From positions 1 to 21,880 of IMG/VR virus record IMGVR_UViG_3300020121_000330: a stretch of DNA of 21,880 bases; one strand, 5' to 3'. The notes beneath the pieces are model-generated. The model had not been told where the DNA came from and searched no databases. It worked only from the letters and a program-made list of their open reading frames with translations. A program made the translations under genes and the position numbers. The DNA comes from a virus. Shown in pieces: positions 1-6,431 of the stretch; within the stretch, counting starts at the first letter, position 1; each line of letters begins with the position of its first letter.

Positions 1-87
1 ACGGGCGTGACGATATATGTCCAGGATCACACCGACCCGTTTTACGACGACGCCGGCGGCTACCGCTGGCGCGCGCGCGGCGTATGA
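1..87 (+). CDS. 3' end of an unidentified phage gene (partial)
   Basis: The first 28 codons of the window form an open frame ending in TGA at 85-87, with the start outside the window. The visible tail is acidic and aromatic (it includes DHTDPFYDD and GGYRWRARGV). It lies directly upstream of baseplate gene V on the same strand, so it is probably a phage structural or tail-completion protein. The family cannot be told from this fragment. The 59 bases to the next start are very GC-rich and repeat the run GCGCGCGCGGCG seen at its end. Confidence 0.6.
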   Translation, partial: TGVTIYVQDHTDPFYDDAGGYRWRARGV

Positions 88-146
88 GGCCCCCGCACAA
101 CGCCCCCCGCTGGCATCCGCGCGCGCGCGGCGCTTAACCCAGCCTC

Positions 147-683
147 ATGCGCACCCCCGAAGACGCCCCGACCGATCCCGACCGCCTCATCCGCCTCGGT
201 ACCGTCGCGTCGGTCGATCTCGCGGGCGCCACCTGCACGGTCAATCTCGATAGCGGCGTGGTCGCCGGCCCGCTCAAATGGATCGAAAGGCGCGCGGGCG
301 CCACCCGCACCTGGTCGCCGCCCAGCGTCGGCGAACAAGTCATGCTGATCTGCCCCGGCGGCGAGATCGGCGCCGGGCTGGTGCTGCGCGGCATCTTCAG
401 CACCGCGCACCCCGCCCCCGGCAACACCCTCGCCGAACTGACCGAATACGCCGACGGCGCGATCATCTCCTATGACCCCGTCGCCCACGCCCTCACCGTC
501 ACCCTGCCCGACGGCGGCACCGCCGCGATCACCGCGCCAGGCGGCGTCACCATCACCGGCCCGCTCCACGTCACCGGTCCGATCACCAGCGACGCCGATG
601 TCACCGGCGCCGGCACCAGCCTCCACACCCACCACCACACCGGCGTCGCCACCGGCTCGGGCGTGACCGGGGCGCCCGCATGA
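147..683 (+). CDS. V: Baseplate assembly protein V (tail spike, P2 gpV-like)
   Basis: This 178-aa protein matches the P2 gpV family, the trimeric membrane-piercing spike at the tip of a contractile tail. The N-terminal part (about residues 10-90) has the OB-fold pattern of Phage_base_V proteins, with RLGTVASVDLAGATCTVNL and a later GEQVMLICPGGEIGAGLVLRGIF. Residues 125-160 form short beta repeats typical of the spike needle. The end carries H160-T-H162, the HxH motif that binds iron at the spike tip in this family. P2 V has 211 aa, so this is slightly short. No good Shine-Dalgarno precedes the ATG. The stop overlaps the next start by four bases (ATGA), so V and W are translationally coupled. 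Confidence 0.93.
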   Translation: MRTPEDAPTDPDRLIRLGTVASVDLAGATCTVNLDSGVVAGPLKWIERRAGATRTWSPPSVGEQVMLICPGGEIGAGLVLRGIFSTAHPAPGNTLAELTEYADGAIISYDPVAHALTVTLPDGGTAAITAPGGVTITGPLHVTGPITSDADVTGAGTSLHTHHHTGVATGSGVTGAPA

Positions 684-1051
684 CGACCCCCGCCAGCCTG
701 ACCGGCATGAGCCGCACCAGTGGCAAGGTTCTGTCCGGCCACGACCACATCGCCCAGAGCATCGGCGACATCCTCAGCACGCCCTTGGGCACCCGCGTGA
801 TGCGCCGCGACTACGGCAGCCTGATGTTCGAACTGCTCGACGCCCCGCTCAACACCGCGACCCGCCTGCTCTGCATCACCGCCGTCGCGCTGGCGATTGC
901 CCGCTGGGAACCCCGCTTCACCGTCAACCAGGTGCTGCTCAGCGGCCTCTTCGAGACCGGACAGGGCAGCCTGACCCTCATCGGCAGCCTGACCAACGCG
1001 CCGCCCGCCAACGCCCTCGCCACCCTCACCATCCCGCTTCCTCGCAACTAG
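680..1051 (+). CDS. W: Baseplate wedge protein W (GPW/gp25 family)
   Basis: This 123-aa protein belongs to the GPW_gp25 baseplate family, related to T4 gp25, which joins the baseplate to the sheath and tube. The family signature is visible: HIAQSIGDILSTPLGTRVMRRDYGS at residues 23-47, then the LFELLD-like turn and a basic helix ending in ARWEPRF. P2 W is about 115 aa. The start ATG overlaps the stop of V. In P2 the next genes are J, I, H and G, but here the sheath gene FI starts nine bases after the W stop, so part of the usual baseplate and fibre block is missing at this place. Confidence 0.92.
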   Translation: MTTPASLTGMSRTSGKVLSGHDHIAQSIGDILSTPLGTRVMRRDYGSLMFELLDAPLNTATRLLCITAVALAIARWEPRFTVNQVLLSGLFETGQGSLTLIGSLTNAPPANALATLTIPLPRN

Positions 1052-1060
1052 GAACCGACC

Positions 1061-2215
1061 ATGACCACCAGCATCTTCCACGGCATCAAGACCAACCTGC
1101 TCGCCACCGGCACCCGCGCGATCAACCCCGTCGCCACTTCGGTCATCGGCATGGTCTGCACCGCCAGCGACGCCGATGTCGGCGCCTTCCCGCTCGATCG
1201 CCCGGTGCTGATCACCGATGTCCGCGACGCGATCGGCAAGGCCGGGGTGCTTGGCACACTGTCCAAGGCGCTGGCCGCCATCGCCGACCAGTGCAGCCCG
1301 ACCATCATCGTCGTCCGCGTCGCCACCGTCACCGGGGGCGGCCCCCCGACCCAGGACACGATGGTCATCGGCACCAATGTCAGCGGCGTCTATACCGGCA
1401 TGCAGGCCCTGCTCGCCGCCGAAGCGGTCACCGGCGTGCGTCCGCGCATCCTCGGCGCGCCCGGGCTCGCCACCGCCGCCGTCACCGCCGCCTTCGTGCC
1501 GATCGCCCAGGCGCTGCGCGGCATGGTCTACGCCCTCGCCGTCGGCACCACCGTCGCCGAGGTCGATACCTACGCGGCGACCTACGGCCAGCGCGCAGTG
1601 GAACTGCTCTGGCCCGAAACCAGCGTCGGCGGCGGCGATTGCGAAGCCCGCGCGCTCGGGCTGCGCAGCGCGATCGATCAATCGACGGGCTGGCAGAAGA
1701 GCCTGTCCAACGTCGTCGTCAACAACATCACCGGCCTGGCGAAGGATGTCAGCTGGACGCTCAACGGCTCTTCCAGCGACGCCGCCACGCTCAACAACGC
1801 CAATGTTACCACGCTGATCAACCGCAACGGCTTCCGCTTCTGGGGCAACCGCACCTGTTCCAGCCTGCCGCAATACGCCTTCGAGACCGCGACCCGCACC
1901 AGCCAGGCGCTCGCCGACACCATCGAGCAGGGCCTGTTCTGGGCGGGCGATCAGCCGATGACCGCGGGCCTGGTGAAAGACATCCTGGCGACCATCAACG
2001 CCGCCTTCCGCCAGCTGGTCGCCACCGGAAAACTGATCGGCGCCAACGCCTGGTTCGATCCCTCGCTCAACCCCGCCGACCAGCTCGCCAACGGCCAGCT
2101 GCAGATCGACTATGACTTCACCCCCGTCGCCCCGCTCGAAGGCCTGACCGAAAACCAGCGGATCACCGACCGCTACTACGCCGACTTCAGCACCCAGCTG
2201 ACCGTCACCGGCTGA
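1061..2215 (+). CDS. FI: Contractile tail sheath protein FI
   Basis: The 384-aa product has the size and pattern of P2 gpFI (396 aa), the sheath subunit that contracts to drive the tail tube into the cell. Recognisable stretches are the N-terminal MTTSIFHGIKTN, the SVIGMVCTA strand, the central GVRPRILGAPGLAT, the EARALGLRSAIDQ segment, NRNGFRFWGNRTC, and the C-terminal sheath signature VKDILATINAAFRQLVATG with NPADQLANGQLQIDYDFTPVAPLEGL. A good ribosome site (AGGAA) sits eight bases before the ATG. It follows W closely, so it is probably in the same transcript. Confidence 0.95.
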   Translation: MTTSIFHGIKTNLLATGTRAINPVATSVIGMVCTASDADVGAFPLDRPVLITDVRDAIGKAGVLGTLSKALAAIADQCSPTIIVVRVATVTGGGPPTQDTMVIGTNVSGVYTGMQALLAAEAVTGVRPRILGAPGLATAAVTAAFVPIAQALRGMVYALAVGTTVAEVDTYAATYGQRAVELLWPETSVGGGDCEARALGLRSAIDQSTGWQKSLSNVVVNNITGLAKDVSWTLNGSSSDAATLNNANVTTLINRNGFRFWGNRTCSSLPQYAFETATRTSQALADTIEQGLFWAGDQPMTAGLVKDILATINAAFRQLVATGKLIGANAWFDPSLNPADQLANGQLQIDYDFTPVAPLEGLTENQRITDRYYADFSTQLTVTG

Positions 2216-2238
2216 TCGACCGCCTTCTCCTCCGTCCA

Positions 2239-2257
2239 CCCTGAGCTTGTCGAAGGG
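2239..2257. repeat. Sphingomonad-type short palindromic repeat
   Basis: CCCTGAGCTTGTCGAAGGG lies in the 86-base gap between FI and FII. Its ends pair (CCCT with AGGG) and the interior is an imperfect palindrome. I remember this motif as a very common dispersed intergenic repeat in sphingomonad genomes; that is recall, not a search. In this tail operon it could fold in the mRNA between the sheath and tube genes and adjust their ratio. It contributes to the host guess. Confidence 0.6.
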
Positions 2258-2301
2258 CTGTCCTTACTTCCTTGAATCTGCTGCGAAATAGGAGAACCCC
2301 C

Positions 2302-2811
2302 ATGGGCATCCCGTCCAAACTCAAGAACATCAACCTCTTCGGCAACGGCACCAGCTTCATGGGCGTGGTGGCAGAGGTCACCGTGCCCAAATGGGCGCTC
2401 AAGATGGAGGAATGGCGCGGCGGCGGCATGCTCGGCCCGATCATGATCGACCTCGGGCTGGAAAAGCTGGAGATCGATTTCACCCTCGGCGGCCTGACCG
2501 ACACCTGTTTCCGCGATTTCGGCGCGAGTTCCTACGATGCCTCGCTGCTGCGCTTCGCCGGCGCCTACCAGGAAGATGGTCGCGGCACGGTCCAGGCGCT
2601 CGAACTGACCGGCACCGGCCGCTATCACGAAATCGACATGGGCAATGCCAAGCCCGGCTCCGACACCGACCACAAATACAAGCTGGCCTGCAATTATGTG
2701 AAGCTGACCGTCGACGGCACCGTCTGGGCCGAAATCGACATGGTCGCCGGCGTCTACATCATCTTCGGCGTCGATCGCTACGCCGAGATCCGCTCCGCGC
2801 TCGGGCTCTAA
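2302..2811 (+). CDS. FII: Major tail tube protein FII
   Basis: The 169-aa protein matches P2 gpFII (172 aa), the subunit of the inner tail tube that T measures and the FI sheath surrounds. Family stretches are MGIPSKLKNINLFGNGTSFMGVVAEVTVPKW at the start, IMIDLGLEKLEIDFTLGG in the middle, and YKLACNYVKLTVDGTVWAEIDM followed by the C-terminal VDRYAEIRSALGL. The ATG at 2302 is chosen because GGAGAA stands five bases before it; an upstream TTG in frame at 2272 has no support. It is separated from FI by 86 bases containing the short palindromic repeat. Confidence 0.95.
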   Translation: MGIPSKLKNINLFGNGTSFMGVVAEVTVPKWALKMEEWRGGGMLGPIMIDLGLEKLEIDFTLGGLTDTCFRDFGASSYDASLLRFAGAYQEDGRGTVQALELTGTGRYHEIDMGNAKPGSDTDHKYKLACNYVKLTVDGTVWAEIDMVAGVYIIFGVDRYAEIRSALGL

Positions 2812-2832
2812 GTCCAGAAGCGCCCCGACCTT

Positions 2833-2863
2833 CCCCCCGGCGTGATGCGGACACGACGGGGGG
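2833..2863 (+). promoter_or_regulatory. G/C inverted repeat between FII and E
   Basis: CCCCCCG (2833-2839) and CGGGGGG (2857-2863) form a perfect seven-pair stem around a 17-base loop in the 88-base gap between the tube gene and the chaperone gene. There is no U-run after it, so it is not a classic terminator. In the mRNA it could partly stop transcription or shield the tube message, which would lower E expression relative to FII. The function is an inference. Confidence 0.4.
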
Positions 2864-2899
2864 GAGAACTTCCGCTCCGCAGCAGAAAAGGCACGCCGC

Positions 2900-3283
2900 A
2901 TGCGCACTCCCACCCCAAAACCCGTCAGTGATGTCGTCCACGAGGCCGCCGACGCGGCGCGCGCCGCCGCATTGGCCAGCGACAGCGCCATCCTCATCAC
3001 CCTCAGCGAGCCCATCCAACGCACCGGCGGCGCCGCGATCGAGGCCATCACCCTGCGCAAGCCCAAGGCGGGCGAGCTGCGCGGGCTCAAGCTGCAGGAT
3101 CTGATGCAGTCCGACATCAATACCATCATCGCCGTGCTGCCGCGCATCAGCCAGCCCTTCATCACCGATTCCGAAGCCGCCAGCCTGTCCTGCGAAGACA
3201 TCGCCGAAATAGGGGGTGCCATCCTCGGTTTTTTCATGAGCCGCGACATGAGGGCGATGATCGACAAGATGCAGGGGGGCTGA
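2900..3283 (+). CDS. E: Tail assembly chaperone E (gpE family), zero-frame product
   Basis: This 127-aa protein sits between tube and tape measure, the invariant place of tail assembly chaperones, and resembles P2 gpE (PITLRKPKAGELRGL-type motif at residues 50-60, followed by LQDLMQSDINTIIAVLPRISQPFI). Such chaperones bind the tape measure during tail assembly and are made in two forms by a -1 frameshift. The frame holds GGT TTT TTC at codons 110-112, a canonical -1 slippery heptamer, and a second one, GGGGGGC, directly before its TGA. It is longer than P2 gpE (91 aa) because of an Ala-rich N-terminal part, about residues 1-30. Confidence 0.88.
   Translation: MRTPTPKPVSDVVHEAADAARAAALASDSAILITLSEPIQRTGGAAIEAITLRKPKAGELRGLKLQDLMQSDINTIIAVLPRISQPFITDSEAASLSCEDIAEIGGAILGFFMSRDMRAMIDKMQGG
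3229..3235 (+). promoter_or_regulatory. Programmed -1 frameshift site T TTT TTC
   Basis: In the reading frame of E the codons are GGT TTT TTC, so T TTT TTC fits the X XXY YYZ rule exactly. P2 uses a T-run heptamer at the equivalent place. A -1 slip here continues through 64 further codons to TGA at 3427-3429, giving a 176-aa E-E' protein. A second heptamer, G GGG GGC at 3274-3280, stands just before the zero-frame stop and leads into the same frame. Confidence 0.85.
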
Positions 3284-3297
3284 GCGCAGACGAATTG

Positions 3298-3429
3298 ATG
3301 GCCGATATCGCCGCCGTCTTTCATTGGTCGCTCGCCTCGCTCGAGGCGCTGCCGCTCGACCGGCTGCTGCACTGGCGTGAGCTCGCCGTAGATCGCTGGA
3401 ACACGATGCAGGGCAAAGCCGATGGGTGA
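3298..3429 (+). CDS. E': E' extension of the tail chaperone (GpE-type), made by -1 frameshift
   Basis: The -1 frame after the slippery site encodes LSADELMADIAAVFHWSLAS and continues to HWRELAVDRWN. This is the GpE/E' signature of P2-like phages (ADIA-x-VFHW, then ELxxWRExAxxR). The frame is open from the slippery site at 3229 to the TGA at 3427-3429, so the main product is probably the 176-aa E-E' fusion. An ATG at 3298 could also start a separate 43-aa protein, but the ribosome site before it is poor; the start given here is only that possible internal start. The end overlaps the start of T by eight bases, which couples chaperone and tape measure translation. Confidence 0.82.
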   Translation: MADIAAVFHWSLASLEALPLDRLLHWRELAVDRWNTMQGKADG

Positions 3430-5656
3430 CAACCGCCTCAATCTCGTCGTCCAGTTCCTGGGCATCGACAAGCTCAGCCCCGCGCTGAAGAACATGATCG
3501 GCCTGGGCAAGACCGGGCGGCAGGAACTGGCCACGCTCACCGCCGAACAGCGCCGCCTCAACGGTGAAATTGCCACTTACGACCGCCGCATCAGCCAGAC
3601 CACCGGCAGCGTCACCCATTTGTGGGATGCCCAGAAAAAGCTGCTCACCCAGCAGGAGGCGATCGGCGGCCAGATCCAGCGCCATAAAAACCTGATGGCG
3701 ATCGACGGCCGCACCTCGCGCATGCAGGCCAAGGGCAGCAGCATGGTCAGCGGCGGCATCAACACGCTGTTCTGGGGCGCCATGCTCGCCGCGCCGATCG
3801 TCGACATGGCCAAGACCGCCGGCGAAGCCCAGGGCCTCGAAAATCAGCTCCGCGCGCTCGGTCTCGATAACAAAACCGTCGCCACGCTCGAAACCAACGC
3901 CCGCCGCGCCCAGGTCGCCGGCGCCAGCTATATCGACATGATGCGCTACACCCTCGAAGCGCAGGGCGCGTTCCGCGAATCGGGCGAACATACCCAGGCA
4001 CAACAGACCTATGGTGCCCGCCTCATGGCCCCGATCCTCGCCCGGCTCGCCTTCGCCAGCAAGGCCATGGGGGTCGAGATGCCGCATGAGGAAGAGCGCT
4101 ACCTGCTGCGCTTCATCGAACAGGCCGGCGGCATGAACGATCCCAAGCGCGCCGCAGCCATCGCCGACGGCGTGTTCCGCGCGCTCCAATCCTCGGGCGG
4201 CACGGTCAAGGCCTCGGGCTATCAGATGTTCATGTCCGCCGCCGGCACCAGCGGGATGAAGCTGTCGCAACGCAGCCTCTTCGCCGATTTCGAACCGCTC
4301 ATCGGCGAATTGCACGAACGCGCCGGCACCGGCCTGATGTCCAGCTATCTGCGCATCAACGGCGTCGGCCGGATCCTCCAGCAGCCCGCCAATGAAATGC
4401 GCCGCCTCGGCATCTGGAGCGGCAAGACTCCCGGCATGAATGGCGCCAACACCGCCCAATTCGCCAGCGATCCGGTTGAATTCTACCGCAATGTCATGCT
4501 GCCCGCCTATGCCAAGGCCGGGGTCAAGGATGTCCAAAAGGAAAACGCGCTGGTCTTCGGCCGCAGCGGCGGCATGCTGTTCAATCTGATCGACAAGCAA
4601 CTGCCGACGATCCTGCGCAGCCGCAGCGCCAATCAAAAAGCGCAGGGCATCGACCAGGCCTACAACGGCGCGAAGAACAGCTTCTTCGGCCAGACCGGCC
4701 AGATGACCGCGGCGTGGAAAGATTTCCTCGTCGTCGCCGGCAGCAAGGGCGGGCTACTCCAAAACCTCACCAGCGGCCTGCGCGGCGCCACCGGCGCGCT
4801 CAAGGCCTTCACCGCCTTCGGCAATGCCCACCCGACCGCGTTCAAATGGATCCTCGGCACCGTGACCGCGCTGCTCGACTTCAAGCTGGCCATGGCCGCG
4901 CTCAAGATCGTCTTCGGTGGCCTGCTCGGCCCGGCCGGGCAAATCTGGGGGCTGTTCAGCAAATACAAGGAATTCGGCTCACTCGCGGCGATGTTCCCCA
5001 GGGTGGCCAAGGCCTTCGGCATCCTGCGCACGGCCGCGCTCTTTCTCGGCCAGGGCTTCCTGCGCGCCGGGGCGCTGATGCTCGCCAATCCCATGGTGCT
5101 GATCATCGTGAGCGTCGGCGTCGCCATCGGCGTGCTCGCCTATCTGGTCTACAAACACTGGGACACGATCAAGAAAGCCTTCTGGACCGGATGGGCCTGG
5201 GTGAAAAATCTGATGTCCGGCGCCGGCACCTGGCTCGCCGGCATCGGTAAAGCGATGATGAACGGGCTGCTGATCGCGCTCGACCCGATGCTGCTGGCGA
5301 ACAAACTGCTCAGCGTCGCCAAGACCGGGATCACCGCCTTCAAGAACTATTTCGGCATCAAGAGCCCGTCGCGGCTGATGATGGCGATGGGCGGCTTCAT
5401 GACCGAAGGGCTGGGGCAAGGCGTCGATCGCGGCGCCCACCGCCCGCTGCGCAGCATGTCCCGCCTCGCCACCGGCATGGCCGGCGCGCTCGCCGCTGGG
5501 ACCGCCGGCGCCGCCCATGCCCGTACGACCGTTCACCACGGCGACAACCACTACCATATCTATCAGCGGCCCGGCGAGGACAGCCACGCCCTGGCCAAGC
5601 GTATTGCCAAGATCGTCCAGAACGACCGGCTCTCCTCCTATCAGGACGATTTCTGA
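3422..5656 (+). CDS. T: Tail tape measure protein T
   Basis: At 744 aa this is the longest tail gene, placed right after E/E' as tape measures always are; P2 gpT has 815 aa. The protein spans the tail lumen and fixes tail length. The N-terminus has the typical LVVQFLGIDKLSPALKNM start followed by a predicted coiled coil (about 35-85). Ala/Gly-rich hydrophobic stretches follow, with a clear membrane segment near residues 558-577 (MVLIIVSVGVAIGVLAYLVY). The tape-measure motif IKSPSRLMMAMGGFM begins at 646, before a basic tail ending in HYHIYQRPGEDSHALAKRIA. The stop TGA overlaps the ATG at 5656, a start that is repeated at U (see the 11-bp repeat). Confidence 0.93.
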   Translation: MGDNRLNLVVQFLGIDKLSPALKNMIGLGKTGRQELATLTAEQRRLNGEIATYDRRISQTTGSVTHLWDAQKKLLTQQEAIGGQIQRHKNLMAIDGRTSRMQAKGSSMVSGGINTLFWGAMLAAPIVDMAKTAGEAQGLENQLRALGLDNKTVATLETNARRAQVAGASYIDMMRYTLEAQGAFRESGEHTQAQQTYGARLMAPILARLAFASKAMGVEMPHEEERYLLRFIEQAGGMNDPKRAAAIADGVFRALQSSGGTVKASGYQMFMSAAGTSGMKLSQRSLFADFEPLIGELHERAGTGLMSSYLRINGVGRILQQPANEMRRLGIWSGKTPGMNGANTAQFASDPVEFYRNVMLPAYAKAGVKDVQKENALVFGRSGGMLFNLIDKQLPTILRSRSANQKAQGIDQAYNGAKNSFFGQTGQMTAAWKDFLVVAGSKGGLLQNLTSGLRGATGALKAFTAFGNAHPTAFKWILGTVTALLDFKLAMAALKIVFGGLLGPAGQIWGLFSKYKEFGSLAAMFPRVAKAFGILRTAALFLGQGFLRAGALMLANPMVLIIVSVGVAIGVLAYLVYKHWDTIKKAFWTGWAWVKNLMSGAGTWLAGIGKAMMNGLLIALDPMLLANKLLSVAKTGITAFKNYFGIKSPSRLMMAMGGFMTEGLGQGVDRGAHRPLRSMSRLATGMAGALAAGTAGAAHARTTVHHGDNHYHIYQRPGEDSHALAKRIAKIVQNDRLSSYQDDF

Positions 5657-5666
5657 TGCTCGCCGC
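5656..5666 (+). repeat. Left copy of 11-bp direct repeat ATGCTCGCCGC
   Basis: ATGCTCGCCGC occurs here, on the stop of T (TGATG), and again exactly at 6057-6067, where it is the start of U (TAATG). The two copies bracket a 401-base unit holding one gene of different composition. This looks like a duplicated insertion point: before the insertion, T and U would have been joined directly as TGATGCTCGCCGC. Confidence 0.75.
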
Positions 5667-5691
5667 AAAAAATTACAGGAAGCGTGCCGAT

Positions 5692-6057
5692 ATGCGCGAC
5701 CTGGCCATCGCGCTGAAGGAAGTCCCTCCGCACCATGAGGCCGCAACATGTGCGTTCATCACAGACAATGATTTAATGCGCCCGCAATGGTGGGTTCGCG
5801 CATTGCTGTGGATAGCGCGCCTTCGCCGCCAGAATATGTGGCTGATTTGGGTATCGATGGAAACCAAATCGCCGGGCATGTGCCGCGACCTTATCGACGC
5901 AACGGCGCAGTGGATTGTAACCGGCTGTGACCGCGTGACCAAAGATGCCGCCGGCGGCTTCAATCAAGGCGAGGTCGATTTGCTGCAGCGGTTCCTCGCT
6001 TCCGTAGATCCGCAATGGTCAGATAGTCTTCGGCGCTACCGAAAGGATGGCATGTAA
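5692..6057 (+). CDS. Unknown inserted protein between T and U (moron candidate)
   Basis: I do not recognise the family. The 121-aa product (133 aa if read from the coupled ATG at 5656) is rich in Trp and Arg, with RPQWWVRALLWIARLRRQNMWLIWV in its first half, a single Cys pair, and an acidic-to-basic C-terminus. It has no clear signal peptide or membrane segment. I chose ATG 5692 because AGGAAG stands nine bases before it; the start at 5656 borrows the first four residues (MLAA) of gpU. P2-like phages have no gene here, its GC content and codon use are lower than those of its neighbours, and it is bracketed by an 11-bp direct repeat. It was therefore probably acquired. Its TAA overlaps the ATG of U, so tail translation is kept intact. 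Confidence 0.75.
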   Translation: MRDLAIALKEVPPHHEAATCAFITDNDLMRPQWWVRALLWIARLRRQNMWLIWVSMETKSPGMCRDLIDATAQWIVTGCDRVTKDAAGGFNQGEVDLLQRFLASVDPQWSDSLRRYRKDGM

Positions 6058-6067
6058 TGCTCGCCGC
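6057..6067 (+). repeat. Right copy of 11-bp direct repeat ATGCTCGCCGC
   Basis: Identical to 5656-5666. Here it encodes the first residues of gpU (MLAA), so this copy is probably the original and the left one its duplicate. Confidence 0.75.
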
Positions 6068-6431
6068 CATCGGTATGTTCGTCTTCGACATGAGCTCCGT
6101 CCTGTTCGACGATCTCTGCCGCAAACGCGACTGGCGCAACGTCCGCACCGAACGCTTCGGCGCGTTCCCGGCCAGCCAATACGTCGGCCCCGGCGACGAC
6201 AAGATCACCCTCTCTGGCACGCTGGTGCCCGAACTCGCCGGCAGCTATTCGGCGATCACCACGCTCGCCAGCATGGCCGACGCCGGCGAGGCCTATCCGC
6301 TCGCCAACGGCGCCGGCACCATCCTCGGCAATTTCACCATCGACAGCCTCGACGAAAAGCACAGCGCCCTCATCGACGCCGGCCTGCCCCGCGTGATCGG
6401 CTTCACCATCGAACTGTCGCGCGTGTCCTGA
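6057..6431 (+). CDS. U: Tail protein U (P2 gpU-like tail terminator region)
   Basis: The 124-aa protein matches the Phage_P2_GpU family. Features are MLAAIGMFVFDMSSVLFDDL at the start, the RTERFGAFPASQYVGPGDDKITLSG segment, and the C-terminal GNFTIDSLDEKHSALIDAGLPRVIGFTIEL. gpU is needed to finish the tail between T and D. The length is close to P2 U (159 aa) but shorter at the C-terminus. Its ATG overlaps the stop of the inserted upstream gene (TAATG), and its stop overlaps the start of D (TGATG). No gpX (LysM-like) gene lies between U and D, unlike P2. Confidence 0.9.
   Translation: MLAAIGMFVFDMSSVLFDDLCRKRDWRNVRTERFGAFPASQYVGPGDDKITLSGTLVPELAGSYSAITTLASMADAGEAYPLANGAGTILGNFTIDSLDEKHSALIDAGLPRVIGFTIELSRVS

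Noticed and set aside
60-2239. Long minus-strand open frames opposite V, W and FI (for example 470-2239 and 60-638)
   Set aside because: They are Gly/Ala/Asp-rich mirror frames of strongly C-biased genes, have no family features or ribosome sites, and lie opposite clear tail genes.
2216-2301. Ogr-dependent late promoter before FII
   Set aside because: No TGT-N12-ACA dyad could be found in the gap; the short palindrome there is better explained as a host repeat.
2759-4636. 625-codon minus-strand frame opposite E and T
   Set aside because: It is an antisense artefact of GC-rich coding; the plus strand has well-identified tail proteins with a conserved frameshift.
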